Made by a program: the position numbers and the translations under genes. Shown in pieces: positions 52,293-63,999 of a stretch of 64,000 bases of DNA. The notes beneath the pieces are model-generated. The model was not told the origin of the DNA. It made no database searches and was given only the letters and a program-made list of their open reading frames with translations. Numbering within the stretch: position 1 is the first letter of the stretch; each line of letters opens with the position of its first letter. Origin of the DNA: Gossypium raimondii (lineage: Eukaryota; Streptophyta; Magnoliopsida; Malvales; Malvaceae); NCBI RefSeq assembly GCF_025698545.1, contig NC_068577.1, positions 45,711,250-45,775,249 of the forward strand, read 5' to 3'.

Positions 52293-52300
52293 GGTACCAA

Positions 52301-53103
52301 CTAGGGAAGAAAAATAGTTTAGATATCATTTGTGATAAAAAAATGTTTTAAGTATCAAAACAAAGAAAAAAAATATAGTTTAGATACCAATCTGGGTTAA
52401 GTTATTATTATTATATATTTTTCATGTTTATTTTATGGTTAATGTTCAAGGCTGTCCCTCCTAACAATGTCATCTCTAATCTTTAAACTTGAGTCCTCTC
52501 CTTGAGAGTGTAATATGTTTTACCATTGCACCCAACCACTTGTTGATTAAGTTTATTTTTTTTAATATACTTATCTTGTGACAAAAAAAAATTAAATACT
52601 TAAAATGAGAAAAAGAGAATAATTTAAGTATAACTGTTAAATTAAAATTTATAATTTAAATACTAAAATGAGAGAAAAGATTAATTAAGAGGAAAATTGA
52701 AAGGTGTATAATTTTTTTTGGACAAAGAAAGAAAAAAGGCTGCTCCTAACAAATAAGAAAAATGGCTGCTCCACCTTAAATGAATCCTACCAAATTTCAA
52801 AACAAAGCCTTCTCTCTTATTAATTAAAGTTAAAACCCGAACCTCTCTCTTTCCTCTTTTTTGTACCTATCTGTCTCTCACTTATTTAATCCAATTCCAA
52901 GCCCATAGCAAAAACCAAACCCTCCAAAAAGAAGCACCCCACTTTAGTTTAGCCCTGGTTTTTCTACCTTTTCTAATCAAATCACACCCAAACAAACACA
53001 AAATAGAACCTGTCTTTACAAATCGCACATTTGATCCTTTTCTTGCAGAGACCTCAGAATAATACAAGTTTATTTTTTGTTTTTTTTTTAAATAATTTTG
53101 GCC
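52301..53103. promoter_or_regulatory. Upstream region of the cap methyltransferase
   Basis: Spacer ending in a pyrimidine-rich stretch (52800-53050, 'cctctctctttcctctttttt'), common in leaders of housekeeping genes. No clear TATA box. Confidence 0.35.
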
Positions 53104-56100
53104 ATGAAACGTGGATACCCAGGTTCTCCATCTTCCTCTTTTGGTCCACCTCAATCCAGGTCCAAACATAACCCTGAAGGTAAAATTCTTGTTGGGATTT
53201 GTTTTTTTTCAGGGTTTTTGGTTGATTTTCTTATCCAATCACTCAATATAGTTATGAACACCAAGACCTTGTCTTTATCTTAATTGAATTATAATTTTGT
53301 TTTGTTAAAAGAAAGTAATAAAATAGTTGTTTAGTTTAGTTTAGTTTAGTTTATGGTTACTTGGTTTTCAATGTTCATTCTTGGTAATGAGTTTTGCAGT
53401 AAAAAGAAAAATCCTAATTTGATAGTTAAGTGAAACACTGAGTAATTAAGAATATAGTATTAAAATGATATGCAGTGAAGCTGCCATATTTGTTTTTTAA
53501 CTAAATGAAGGAAATAAAAAATTTCAATCTTTCCAGTATTAGGCAAATTTTCAGATGCAATTCAGTTGTGTATTAATATTTTCTCCTACTTTTTTTTGGT
53601 TAATGAGTTGATTTTTGAACTTGGGTTTTGAAGTTCCTAACTTTTAGTTTGAGAGTTTAGGAAAAGAATCCAAATTCTGATTGCTATGAACTTCTGTTGA
53701 AGAAGCTGAAATTGTGTGTTGTGATATTAGGTGATTCACAATTTTTGGAGGATGAGAGCACCAAGATATTCGCTCGGAAAGTAGCCGATCATTATAGTGC
53801 AAGAACAAATCAAACTTTGGAAGAACGAGAAGCAAGTCCGATCATTCACTTAAAGAAGTTAAATAACTGGGTATGTTGTTGAATCTTACGAGCTGCATTG
53901 TGAACTAATGATATTTTTTTCTTTTACCTTTTTTTTGTCATTCATGTTCTTTCAATGGACAGATAAAAAGTGTCTTGATTCAGCTTTATGCTCGTCGGGG
54001 TGATGCTGTTCTTGATCTTGCCTGTGGCAAGGTATTGTAGGACCAAAGTTTATTTGTTTTCAACTTTCTTTTTATTCTTCAAATTCAATGTATTGTACCT
54101 TCTGTTATTGTTCTTTATGCCATTTAGGGTGGTGATCTCATCAAATGGGATAAAGCAAAAGTTGGATATTATGTTGGCATTGACATAGCAGACGGCTCGG
54201 TAAAGTGCTAAACACTCAGTTTCCTTTTTTCCCCCCACTCTTTTGTGCATCTGATTTAGTAGCCTAGTTTAGTTGTGGTCAACCTCTAATATCTAGGGCA
54301 CCTCTTTCAATTCTCATATCATAATTATTCTGAGCTTTAATTTCTTTAAGCAGTGCCATTGGTAAAGCTGATGCCATGATTTAATTGGCACACTTGAATT
54401 AATCCTTAGATTTGTTGCACAGTTTCTTCTACTTATGATCTCAAAATGAAGCTTTCTGAAACATGAATCGTAATCGATAGTGGTTGGCACAACTTGGCAG
54501 TTTACATAGTTTATAGCTTAAAATAAAAAATAAATTGTGTGCTCCTAAAATCCATTAACAGCTTGCAGTTTATTTGTCTTGCTATATGCTTTTGATCTGC
54601 ACCCTATTCTACAACTGAAAGAAGAAAAGAGAGATGGAAAGAAAATCTTCTTTCGACAGCTATTTATGTACCAGCTGTCATTTTCACTTTGCTTCCTCCA
54701 CTTATGCACAGATAGAAGATTGCCGTACGCGATATAATGGTGATGCAGACCATCATCAACGTCGCAAAAAGTTCACGTTTCCTGCCCGTCTCATATGCGG
54801 GGATTGTTTTGAGGTAACACTAATGTGTTGGTGTTCAGTTTCGAAATACATTTTCTCTAGTCAGCTTAATTACTTTGGTTCTGTTGGTTAATTATCAAAA
54901 TAAATAGCATGCTTAGTCATGTTCAATGCCAACTAGTGCTATATAAAAACCGACATCTAGTGTTAAGAGGATATGTCTCGATATTTATATTTGATGATTT
55001 TTAGGTGCGCTTGGATAGAGTTTTGGCAGATGATGCTCCTTTCGATATCTGCAGTTGCCAGGTGAATAGTTGGAAATTTGGCTATTATTTGTCTATTTCT
55101 ACTGCCTGAAGATAAAATTACCACAAAGGTTTAGGGTTTACTCATTTGTTTCCTTGCCACTAAAGTGCTTACCATTCAAAGACTTGGGTTCAAGTTCTTT
55201 AGTATTCTTGAAAATATTCTTAATAAAATGCTACATATGTAGCAAAACAGATATGCCCATGCTACAAACTAATATGCTTTTTTGTACTAGCTCGATAATT
55301 TACTGAAACCATAAATGTGGTTATTCTTAATCATGCAGTTTGCCATGCATTATTCCTGGTCTACAGAGGCACGTGCACGTCGGGCGCTGGCCAATGTTTC
55401 AGCTTTACTTCGTCCAGGAGGCACCTTCATTGGGACAATGCCAGATGCCAATGTCATAGTCAAAAAACTTAGAGAAGGTTTAGTATTGCAACTTGCTTTT
55501 GTTTTTCCTGTCTTGAAACAATGCTCTAAAAAATCAATATTTAAGGTGAAGCTAATAACTGAAATTTAGAGCTAAGAAACATCCAATGTAACTAAAACAC
55601 ATAATATGTTTAAATAGGAAATTCTGTTTATATCTGAAATTTGAAAATAGATCTTGACGTAAATTGACCAAAGCTAGCCTTGGTAAACAAACGTTGAATA
55701 TTTGTGGGGCATGGCAGACTACTTTTGTCATTCTTGATTAGAGATGCTATTTTCACTGTGAATATGCAGCTGAAGGATTGGCCTTTGGCAACAGCGTCTA
55801 CTGGATACGATTTGATGAAGAATTTACCGACAAGGTGAATCCAGCCCCCTTTCTCTTGCAAACTATATTTTCCAAAATGATATTGAACTCTGACATACTT
55901 TTATGACTTGGTTCAGAAATTTAAATCTTCGAGCCCCTTTGGTATCAAGTACAAGTTTCATTTAGAGGTACTCTTCTTGAAAATTCCTACTTTAGAAACT
56001 GGCCTTTCATGATAAATATGAGGATTCTATTGTTTTTATTATGGTAATTTGAGCGAAAAAACAATTCAAGGGTTTGCGGATATGTCTTGTTGCAGGATGC

Positions 56101-56835
56101 TGTTGACTGCCCTGAATGGATCGTTCCGTTTCATGTCTTCAAGTCATTAGCAGAAGAGGTATAATTCTGATCATAGCAAACTCCTTTCAGTAAAAAAATG
56201 AAGGTTTCTAACCACCTTACAAATTTTATTGTTATTGTAATTCTTTTCACTGCCTTTTGATTACAAGTTGACTCTTGGTGTTCTCAGAACTTCTTATTAT
56301 AAATTTGTTAGACTTGTAATTTCTTGTGTTTGTCTTTGCAGTACGATCTAGAACTTGTTTTCGTCAAAAACTCTCATGAATTTGTTCACGAGTACATGAA
56401 AAAACCGGAATATATAGAGCTTATGAGGAGGCTCGGTGCACTAGGTGATGGTAACCAAGACCAGAGTAAGTTCTTCACTTCCCAGATGGTTCTAAAAATT
56501 CATCTTGCCAATCATTCTTAGTGAAGACACTGATTAACTATCGTCGTTGTATCCAGGCACATTATCTCCGGATGAATGGGAGGCAGCTTATTTATACCTT
56601 GCATTTGTTTTAAAGAAGGTTGGTTCGGAACCTTGTATCATATATTCAGGCATTTCTAGGCTTTTATCTGTCATTAAAATTATTAAATTCCTTTTACAAT
56701 TGGACATTACTAACCCGTTGGAAAATCTTCTTCCAGCGTGGACAACCAGATCGGACACAAGCAAATAGCAGAAAAGATAAAGGACAGATGCAAATAGCAA
56801 AGGAGGACATCCTGTATATTAATAGTGATGATTAA
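53104..56835 (+). CDS. mRNA cap guanine-N7 methyltransferase
   Basis: Nuclear S-adenosylmethionine-dependent enzyme that methylates N7 of the mRNA cap guanosine. Thirteen exons: 53104-53179, 53732-53871, 53963-54031, 54128-54199, 54712-54813, 55005-55061, 55339-55477, 55770-55834, 55917-55967, 56096-56158, 56342-56465, 56557-56618, 56737-56835; phases close to 372 residues, near the Arabidopsis CMT1 length. SAM motif I is VLDLACGKGGDL (about residues 88-99), followed by YYVGIDIADGSIEDC; the cap-binding block appears as CQFAMHYSWST, then LLRPGGTFIGTMPDA, and the C-terminal half has VYWIRFDEEF, FGIKYKFHLEDAV, EWIVPFHVF and DEWEAAYLYLAFVL. A short basic N-terminus (MKRGYPGSPSSS) precedes the domain. 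The start is the first ATG downstream of the pyrimidine-rich leader. Intact. Confidence 0.93.
53330..53353. repeat. (TTTAG)n microsatellite in intron 1
   Basis: Nearly five units of TTTAG within the first intron of the cap methyltransferase gene. Confidence 0.8.
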
Positions 56836-57670
56836 CAGGAAAACACCACGAATTCCATAGATTTATTCGTAAGTTCGAGCGAGACAAAATAACGGAGGGT
56901 GGCTAAGTGGCTGAAGCAATGCCTATGAACCGGATTTTTTGGGGCTCTTTCGGTTTTGTAGGTTAACAAATTGTTTTTGTAAGCCATTGCTTTCAGCATG
57001 AAGTTTCTAAGAAATTGCCACTTCATTTGTAATTTAGGGTCGGAAAGATTAAAGAAAGAATGAGAATCTCCCAGGTTGATGGGTCAACATCGGTAAGGAA
57101 AGCCGATATTGCCTGTTTAGATGTGTGTGACATAAGTTTATATATATGAAACTGACAATAAACACTGGAAAGTTTCATTTTTCATCTTCAAATTGGTAGC
57201 AATTTCCCATTTTCATTGTTTCAGATATTGTCCATTCACTACAAGTTTTAGGGTTTCAATGTATATTTGTAAACTTTGAATCCGACTTTGTTTATAATTG
57301 ACATGGTATCCAATCTAAATTAATATTTATAAAATATAAAATTATATATCTATATTCATGACACCAATTTATATTATTTTTATTTTATTTGAAATATATA
57401 TGAAGAACCCTTCCCCAACCCAAGATATGCTGATTCCAATCAAGTATTAACCTTACATTATTATTAATTTCAAACCTTATACGACTCTGATAGAATTTTT
57501 AGACTTTTATTACAAGGAAAAAGATGCAAAAGCCATCCAATTAACTATTAACCACCCATTTATACAAGCCAATATATGATAGCACTACAAATTATCACCC
57601 CCATAAAAACATTCAAATGAAAATGTTTTGTTTTGTTTTGTTTGATCCAACAGATCCACATACTTTTATT
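56836..57670. other. Space between two convergent genes
   Basis: Holds the 3' untranslated regions of the cap methyltransferase (plus) and the unknown gene (minus). No other feature. Confidence 0.5.
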
Positions 57671-59426
57671 CTAGACTCGTTTCAAAAGCACAACCATAAT
57701 AACCATCACCGCCAATCCCATTAGGCTTGCTCCGATCGTCTTCTCCAGATAGTTCAATCCGCCATTTTCTTTCTCCATTCCTGCAGTGGGTATAGTAAAG
57801 AGACTCTGGAGGAAATCAGTTGCTTTATTAGCCACCTCAACCACACTACTCTTCAAGTTCTCCAGAAATTCCGAAAATGGATTTCCAACTTCTTTGCCTT
57901 CATTTGCTTCGAAATATTCTTCGATCTTTACCGATGTAGATTCACAACCCCGAGGGGATCTATTCTCTTTAAATATATAATCTGCAACACATTCATTCTT
58001 TTTTGAGTTCATTAAAGAAAGAGTATGAGAAGCATCAAATAGTGAAACCAATAAGCAAAATTCTCACTCGTCTTATGCGACCCTATGAAGTCCATGTAAG
58101 CCGGATTGTGCAGTACAGCATTCCATACATTCGGATCCGCAGCAATTGACGCAACCATAGACTGGGAGCAAAACCAAAACCATCAATAAATAGAGTTATA
58201 TGTTCACAAACTAATCGAAAGATAAAAGGTTCTGGAAAATTGACAACCAACTACTATAAGCATCATGTAATCTCTATCCAAGTTTCATATTCAAAAGTCT
58301 CGAAAACCAACTCGAAGACAAGATATGATCATGAAGACAAGTCAAAAAGTGCTCAAGTCACAAAAACCCGATGGAAACTCATCTACTGGTTTTAACGTAT
58401 CAAAGCAAACATAATGAAAAATGAAAGAGTTAACCACAACCTGAACTGCAGGACTCTCATTGAGTAATTTGAATGCCTGAACTGCAGGCTTTGGTAGTAA
58501 AGTGGCTTTAGCATCATATGCAACGCAATCTTTAGTCTCCTCTGAAAGCAATGAGGAGCAAGATGACCGGGTATCATCGGTCGAATCCAGAGATGATAGA
58601 TAAGCCCTGAAAACAAAACCAATAACCACGAAATCATTCTCTTAAGTGATCATAAAAAGCACCCAGTTTTTAATATATTTAACCAACGAAAGCAATGATC
58701 TAATTAGGGCATCAATGATCCATGTCACCCTTAAAGTGATAAAATCCAGTTCATAACTTAAAAGATTCAAGATTTTCAATTTGGGGTTCATGGAATCAAT
58801 TTTTATAAACTAACAGTAACCCAAAATTGTGTACGAACTTTTCACACTTTTGATGATGTTTCCCATATCATAATTTCAAAAATTTTAATGAAAGTCAACA
58901 TCTTAATTCAAGGAAAGCAGTGATCATCAATATATCAGATTAATTCATTTATTTTGTTAAAATTTAATAAAAATAGATCCTTCAATGAATGAATGAATCC
59001 AATGAAAGGAAATTAGAATAGAATTTTCTCAAGGAATTAAACTTACTTATCCAATGCATCTTTCAAATCACTAGCGGCTTCCTTAGCCTGCTCCAGGGTT
59101 GGAGCAACTCCAAACAACACCCGAGGCATCGGCTCTCCTCCGCCGGAAATGGCGGTGGGCACCTCCTCTTCAACACCACCAGCAAACTCCCAATCATCCA
59201 CCATCTCCCATGAAATCATCTGATTGGGCGACGCCGTCATGTCAGCGACGGAAGACACCCCACCGCCAGAAACAGAAATCCCGGAAGAAGCCGAACGAGA
59301 AGCGGCGACGCGCATGACGGAGTATTCCGCAGACGACGGAGCCACCTGAACACCGCCACGAAGGCCAGTGTTAACAATTCCCGCTCCGGCAACTTTCGCC
59401 GCCGCTCTCATAGCTCCTCCGCCCAT
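57671..59426 (-). CDS. Conserved plant protein of unknown function, tail-anchored (UCP012943-like)
   Basis: Four exons: 59047-59426, 58441-58606, 58068-58161, 57671-57981, with GT-AG borders and closing phases, give 316 residues. The N-terminus MGGGAMRAAAKVAGAGIVNTG, the block WEMVDDWEFAGG, PMPRVLFGVAPTLEQAKEA with DLKDALDKAYLSS, KPAVQAFKLLNESPAVQSM and VASIAADPNVWNAVLHN agree with a plant family that I recall as PIRSF UCP012943; no biochemical role is known to me. The C-terminus (NYLEKTIGASLMGLAVMVIM plus VVLLKRV) is one hydrophobic segment followed by a basic residue at the end, as in tail-anchored proteins of the outer organelle or ER membranes; the anchor is an inference. The gene converges on the cap methyltransferase. 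A LINE 3' end lies about 210 bp upstream of its start codon. Confidence 0.82.
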
Positions 59427-59640
59427 TTTGGTGATTCAATGAAAATAAAAATAAAAGAAAATTTTCGTAGAAATCAAGGGAACTAAGGATATTATTCAAT
59501 TATTGATAACCTTTTAAAATTTTATTTTTAAAAAAATACATTTTGTGTGTGTTTTAAAAAGTTTGTGATTATTCTCATAGGAGATGTTAAAAATAGATTC
59601 ATATTTCAAAGCAATGGTGTTTTCTTTTAAATATATATAT
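59427..59640 (-). promoter_or_regulatory. Short remaining 5' flank of the unknown gene
   Basis: Only about 210 bp separate the start codon at 59426 from the LINE 3' end. AT-rich, with no certain TATA box. Confidence 0.4.
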
Positions 59641-59985
59641 TTTTTGAAACAGAATTCAGATTGAGCTTTATTGAAATAAATTTAAAGTGTATAACATGAC
59701 CCATATTAAAGAAACATAAATCACCGGCCTAAAAAGCAAATGCCTGGGCTCACACCATTCTAATGAAGTAAGCCCAAAGCAGCAAAAAAACCTAAAGATC
59801 AATAACAGAAGAAAAATAAGAAGACTCTAGACACCTACTTAATTCCACCGCGATTTTGCCCAATCAGAAACCAATCCGTTCTCGTCCTGTCTCGTCATCT
59901 TCCATTTCTTTTTTGGGACTTTCTGGATACTGCTGGAGCCTTTTTCCCCAAAACCTTTTGATTTTCATTTTCAGCCTCTTCATCT

Positions 59986-60455
59986 TCAATCCAGTTCGCT
60001 CGCCTTTTCTTTTTCCTTCAGATTCTCTGCATACTCAGGGACTCTTCCTATCAGGTAAATCTCGTCCTTCCTCTTTAATGTCTCCACTGCGAGTGAATGT
60101 GCCAGACTATTCCCTTCTCTTGGAATGTACTCAAATGAAATGTTGTTAGATTTGGCCAGTAACTGATGAATATCATAGATATATGCTCCAATCATAGATC
60201 TGTTTTGGCTTTTAATCTTGCACTTTTTAATAATCGATAATGCGTCTCCTTCGATGATGATATTTGCCCATTGTCAATACCAATTTGTGTTGCTGTCCAG
60301 CAAGCGATTGCTTCGGCAGCAAAAGCTGAAGCTACCTGGTTATGAACCTCTTTGAGCGATAGGAGAACATTTCCTTCACTATCCCTCGCCACAATCCTCG
60401 CAGCCGATTGGTTCAGATTTCCATCAAATGCTGCGTCAAAGTTAATTTTCACCAA
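59986..60455 (-). pseudogene. LINE RNase H domain
   Basis: VKINFDAAFDGNLNQSAARI (first catalytic Asp in NFDAAF), VARDSEGNVLLSL, and ASAFAAEAIACWTATQIGID (Glu in AEA) define an RNase H of the type that plant L1 elements carry at the C-terminus. A frameshift near 60192 separates it from the end, DIHQLLAKSNNISFEYIPRE, GNSLAHSLAVETL, which holds the last block. Confidence 0.85.
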
Positions 60456-60469
60456 CTGATCAGGTGGTT

Positions 60470-61782
60470 ATTTCCATTTCCTGATTCCTGTTAAAACCTT
60501 TGGTGTTTTTTCTTCGATCGCATTAAGTTCAAAGATGTAACTCTTAATAAACTTTGCAATCTCTTTCCTAGATCTGATGGTCTTCTCATGTACTCTTTTA
60601 TTTCTTTCTCCCCAGATTGCCCAGAGAGCGCAACAAAAAATCCTGCATCGAGAGGGAGAGTTATGTCCAAAAACCCAGGTGAGCCACTGAAAAAAATTCC
60701 GTATGAGGCACTTGAAGTATCTCCGAGAATGATAACTTTTTCCATATTGATATTACACCAGGGCATTCGCGAAAGATATGATTCGTGGTTTCTGTCGCTC
60801 TTCCACTCCAAGAACATGAAATGTTGTTTAGAAGCCTTCTATGATGCAAGTTAACCCATGTTGGTAGATAATTCCATGATATTCTCCAAACTGTAATTTT
60901 TAACTTGGTAGGTAGATTGAGAAGCCATAGTTCATTGTAAAATTTCCTACACTCGTTTTGTAAAGCGTAAGCTCTAGGATCAGATTCGATGCTCTGTAAT
61001 AGTTTGTAGGCACTACGAACCGTGAATTCTCCCGAAGACTCCCCCTCCAGGCCAGATAGTCATCATGAGGCTGTTTTGTTAACGGAATTCGAAGAATCTT
61101 CTCTGTAATTTCTTCTGAAAAGGTAGAAACAACTTTCTTTTCCATTTCTTGTTGTTATCATCAATTAATTGGCAACTCTAAAGTCACACAAATTATTAAA
61201 ATGAGATGATAATCTGGCATAATTAAAATCTGGTATCCACCCATCGTTCATAGCTGAGATTTCAGTTCCATTTCCCACTTTCCAACAGACCCCATCTGCT
61301 AAGATGCCTTTGGTTGCCCATATACTCTTCCATGTGAACGAGCAGTTATTACCGAGACGCGAGTTTAAAAAATCTGTTTTTGGAAAGTATTTAGCTTTTA
61401 AAACTTGTGCAATTAGCGATTTAGGGTTACTCAAGATACTCCAGCCCTGTTTAGCCAATAATGAGACATTAAACTTGGTCATACACCTAAATCCCATTCC
61501 TCCCTCTTCTTTGGATCGACACATAAACTGCCATTTACACCGGTGGATACCTCTTCCCTTTTGCGTTTTTTGCCACCAGTATTTAGTAAAGATTATTTCA
61601 AGCTCATCACATAGGGAATTAGGGAGAAGGAAACATGACATAGCGTAGGTTGGGATAGCCTGAAGTATTGCTTTTATGAATACTTCCTTGCCTCGAGATA
61701 AAAATCTGGTACTCCAACCTTTTATTCTAGATTTGACCTTATCTTTTAAATTTTGAAACGTCTCTTTTTTGCGTTTACCCAC
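60470..61782 (-). pseudogene. LINE connector and zinc-binding (zf-RVT) region
   Basis: After a stop at 61801 the frame continues GKRKKETFQNLKDKVKSRIK, SRGKEVFIKAILQAIPTYAM, EEGGMGFRCMTKFNVSLLAK and GNGTEISAMNDGWIP, the usual thumb/connector of plant LINEs. At 60661-60849 follows LHHRRLL-like sequence with C..C and 'TTNHIFRECPGVISIWKKL', a zf-RVT motif. Stops and shifts at 61165, 60900 and 60660. Confidence 0.85.
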
Positions 61783-61800
61783 CGTGTTAGGGAGGCCTAA

Positions 61801-62826
61801 TTACTTTTCCATATCCGTTGACCCTCTTACTCCTAAGCTTGTTGACACTTCACCTCTTTTCTCAACTGATGTATTTGTACTGAAGAACACTGTGGATTTA
61901 TCAAAGTTGACACACAGGCCTGAACATTCTTCATATTCCTTAAGAATTCCTTTTAACATCCTCGCTCCACTATCTGTTGCTTCACCTAACAATATGCAGT
62001 CATCAGCAAAAAGCAAATGTGAAATCTCTGGTCCTTTCCTGCTTGCCTTTGCTCCTTTTAACAGCCCTTCCTTCATAGCCAATCTCATTAATGCCGAAAG
62101 TCCTTCACTATATAGTAGAAAAAGAAAGGGACTGAGTGGGTCACCCTGAAGTAACCCTCTAGAGGATTTGAAAATCCGTCCCCTTCTTCCATTAGTATTG
62201 ACTGCATAGGTTGCTAAATTAATGCATTTTATTATTAAGTCAACCTATTCTTTTGCAAAACCCATACGCAGCATGACTTCCTTAAGAAAGGTCCACTCGA
62301 CTCTATTATATGCTTTGCTCATGTCAAGTTTAACTGCCATATATCCTTTGTTTCCTGTTCGCTTTTGTCGAAACGTATGTAGGATCTCGTAAGCAAGTAA
62401 AACATTATCAGAAATTAGTCGTCCTGGAATAAAAGCACTCTGTGCTATGTCAATACATCTCCCTATAACCCCTTGTAGTCTATTGGCAATGGTTTTAGCC
62501 ACCATTTTATAGAGAATCGTATACAAACTTATTGGCCTAAACTGTGTTAGGTTTGTAGGGTTCTGTATCTTTGGAATTAACACAATATCTGTTGAATTAA
62601 GGGGACCAAAACTTCTACCACTATTTAAAATTTCCAGACAGAAAGAGATAACTTGTTTACCTACAATGTGCCAGTATCGTTGAAAGAAAAGTGTCGGAAA
62701 CCCATCCGGTGTTGGTGCTTTGGTTGGCCCCATTCCTTTTAGAGCTGAAAACACTTCTTGTTCCGTGAATTTTGACGTTAACTCCTCATTTAGATCTGAT
62801 GAGATTGTTTTCTTAATACCTGTCAA
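61801..62826 (-). pseudogene. LINE reverse transcriptase domain
   Basis: Non-LTR RT. Blocks: KAPTPDGFPTLFFQRYW, LIPKIQNPTNLTQFRPISLY, AQSAFIPGRLISDNVLLAYE, GYMAVKLDMSKAYNRVEWTF, then after a stop at about 62245 GLLQGDPLSPFLFLLYSEGL, and the catalytic FADD in LLFADDCILLGEA. The first stop falls right after MRLGFAKE-like sequence. The KAYDRVEW Asp of the family is Asn here (KAYNRVEW). Confidence 0.9.
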
Positions 62827-63042
62827 AAGATGAGAAAACTCTCCTACTCCTTTTGAAGTAAATAACTCTTGAAAGTATAAAGTAGCCTATTCACTTATCA
62901 TTCTTTCATCAGTAGCCTCTCGTCCTTCGTCGAGCTCTATCCTCGCTATAGTGTTATTTTTCCTACGGAAAGAGTCATGCTTATGAAAATATGATGAATT
63001 CTTATCCTCTGCTTTAAGCCAATTCGCTCTTGCCCTTTGCTC

Positions 63043-63999
63043 CTAGTAAATTTCATCTCTATCGATTTCCTTGTTTAGGTGAACCTTAGTGTCAATAATC
63101 TTTGCCATAGTATCATCATTCCTTTCTTCCTCCATCAACAACTCAAGTTTCTTAGTAGGCCTTTTCTTTAGCCCTTTGCGCTCTTTTGTGATTGATTCTG
63201 CCCATTTCTGTAGTTTTGATTGTAGTATTTCCATTTTCTCCAATATAGTACATGTGGATGACTCCCAAGATGTTTTGATTTCTCTCTCCAAAGACTTTTC
63301 CATGGTCCACCATGCCTCAAATTTAAACCCCAGACTCCTTCCATAGGTGATTCCCCTATTTGTATTAAGGAGAATTGGACAATGATCTGACAGCGAATGG
63401 GTTAGGTGATGAATATTACCTGTTGGAAAAAGATTCCTCCATTTATCATTAGCAACTCCCCTGTCCAATCTTTCTCTAATATTAGTTTCTGGTAAATTTC
63501 CTCTTTCCCATGTAAACCAAACCCTTGTATATCCTAGATCTACCAGGTGACATTCTTCGAGGGTTTCTCGAAAAGCCTCCATCCGTCTTTCATCTCTTGG
63601 TAGTCCTCTACTTTTCTCAAAAGACTACATAATTTCGTTAAAATCCCCACTTACCAACCATGGATGACTCTGATCTTGTCCCAGTTTCTTTAACAAATTC
63701 CATGAAGCATTTTTATTATTGACATACGGGGATCTATAAAAACCTGTAAATCTCCATTCTTCATTCCCATTTTCCTCCATAACCATTGCGTCAATGTGAT
63801 TCATGGAGAAACTCTTCAAAGTTACATTGATCTCTCCTTTCCAAGCCAAACATAGACCACATCGGGAACCTTCTGCTTCAACATCAATTCTATTTTGAAA
63901 ACCACAACTTCTTTTAACCTTTTCCATTCGTTGCTTATTTATTTTTGTCTCCATTAAGAAGACCATCTGGGGATTATGCTGCTTTAAGAAATACCGCAG
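63043..63999 (-). pseudogene. LINE endonuclease domain
   Basis: AP-endonuclease-like domain of an L1 ORF2. Visible blocks: LRYFLKQHNPQMVFLMETKI (Glu of the active site in METK), DAMVMEENGNEEWRFTGFYR, HPWLVSGDFNEIM (Asp/Asn of GDFNE), then DLGYTRVWFTWERGN and HSLSDHCPILLNT with the SDH catalytic triad end. The frame is interrupted near 63620, where one part ends at FNEIM and the next begins MEAFRETLEECHL. The N-terminal residues lie outside the window. Confidence 0.88.

Noticed and set aside
51995-52300. A 101-codon minus-strand frame rich in Asn, Arg, Ile and Leu
   Set aside because: It is the GGTTAATTCGGTTAA repeat of the hAT MITE read in one frame, and its end coincides with the target duplication.
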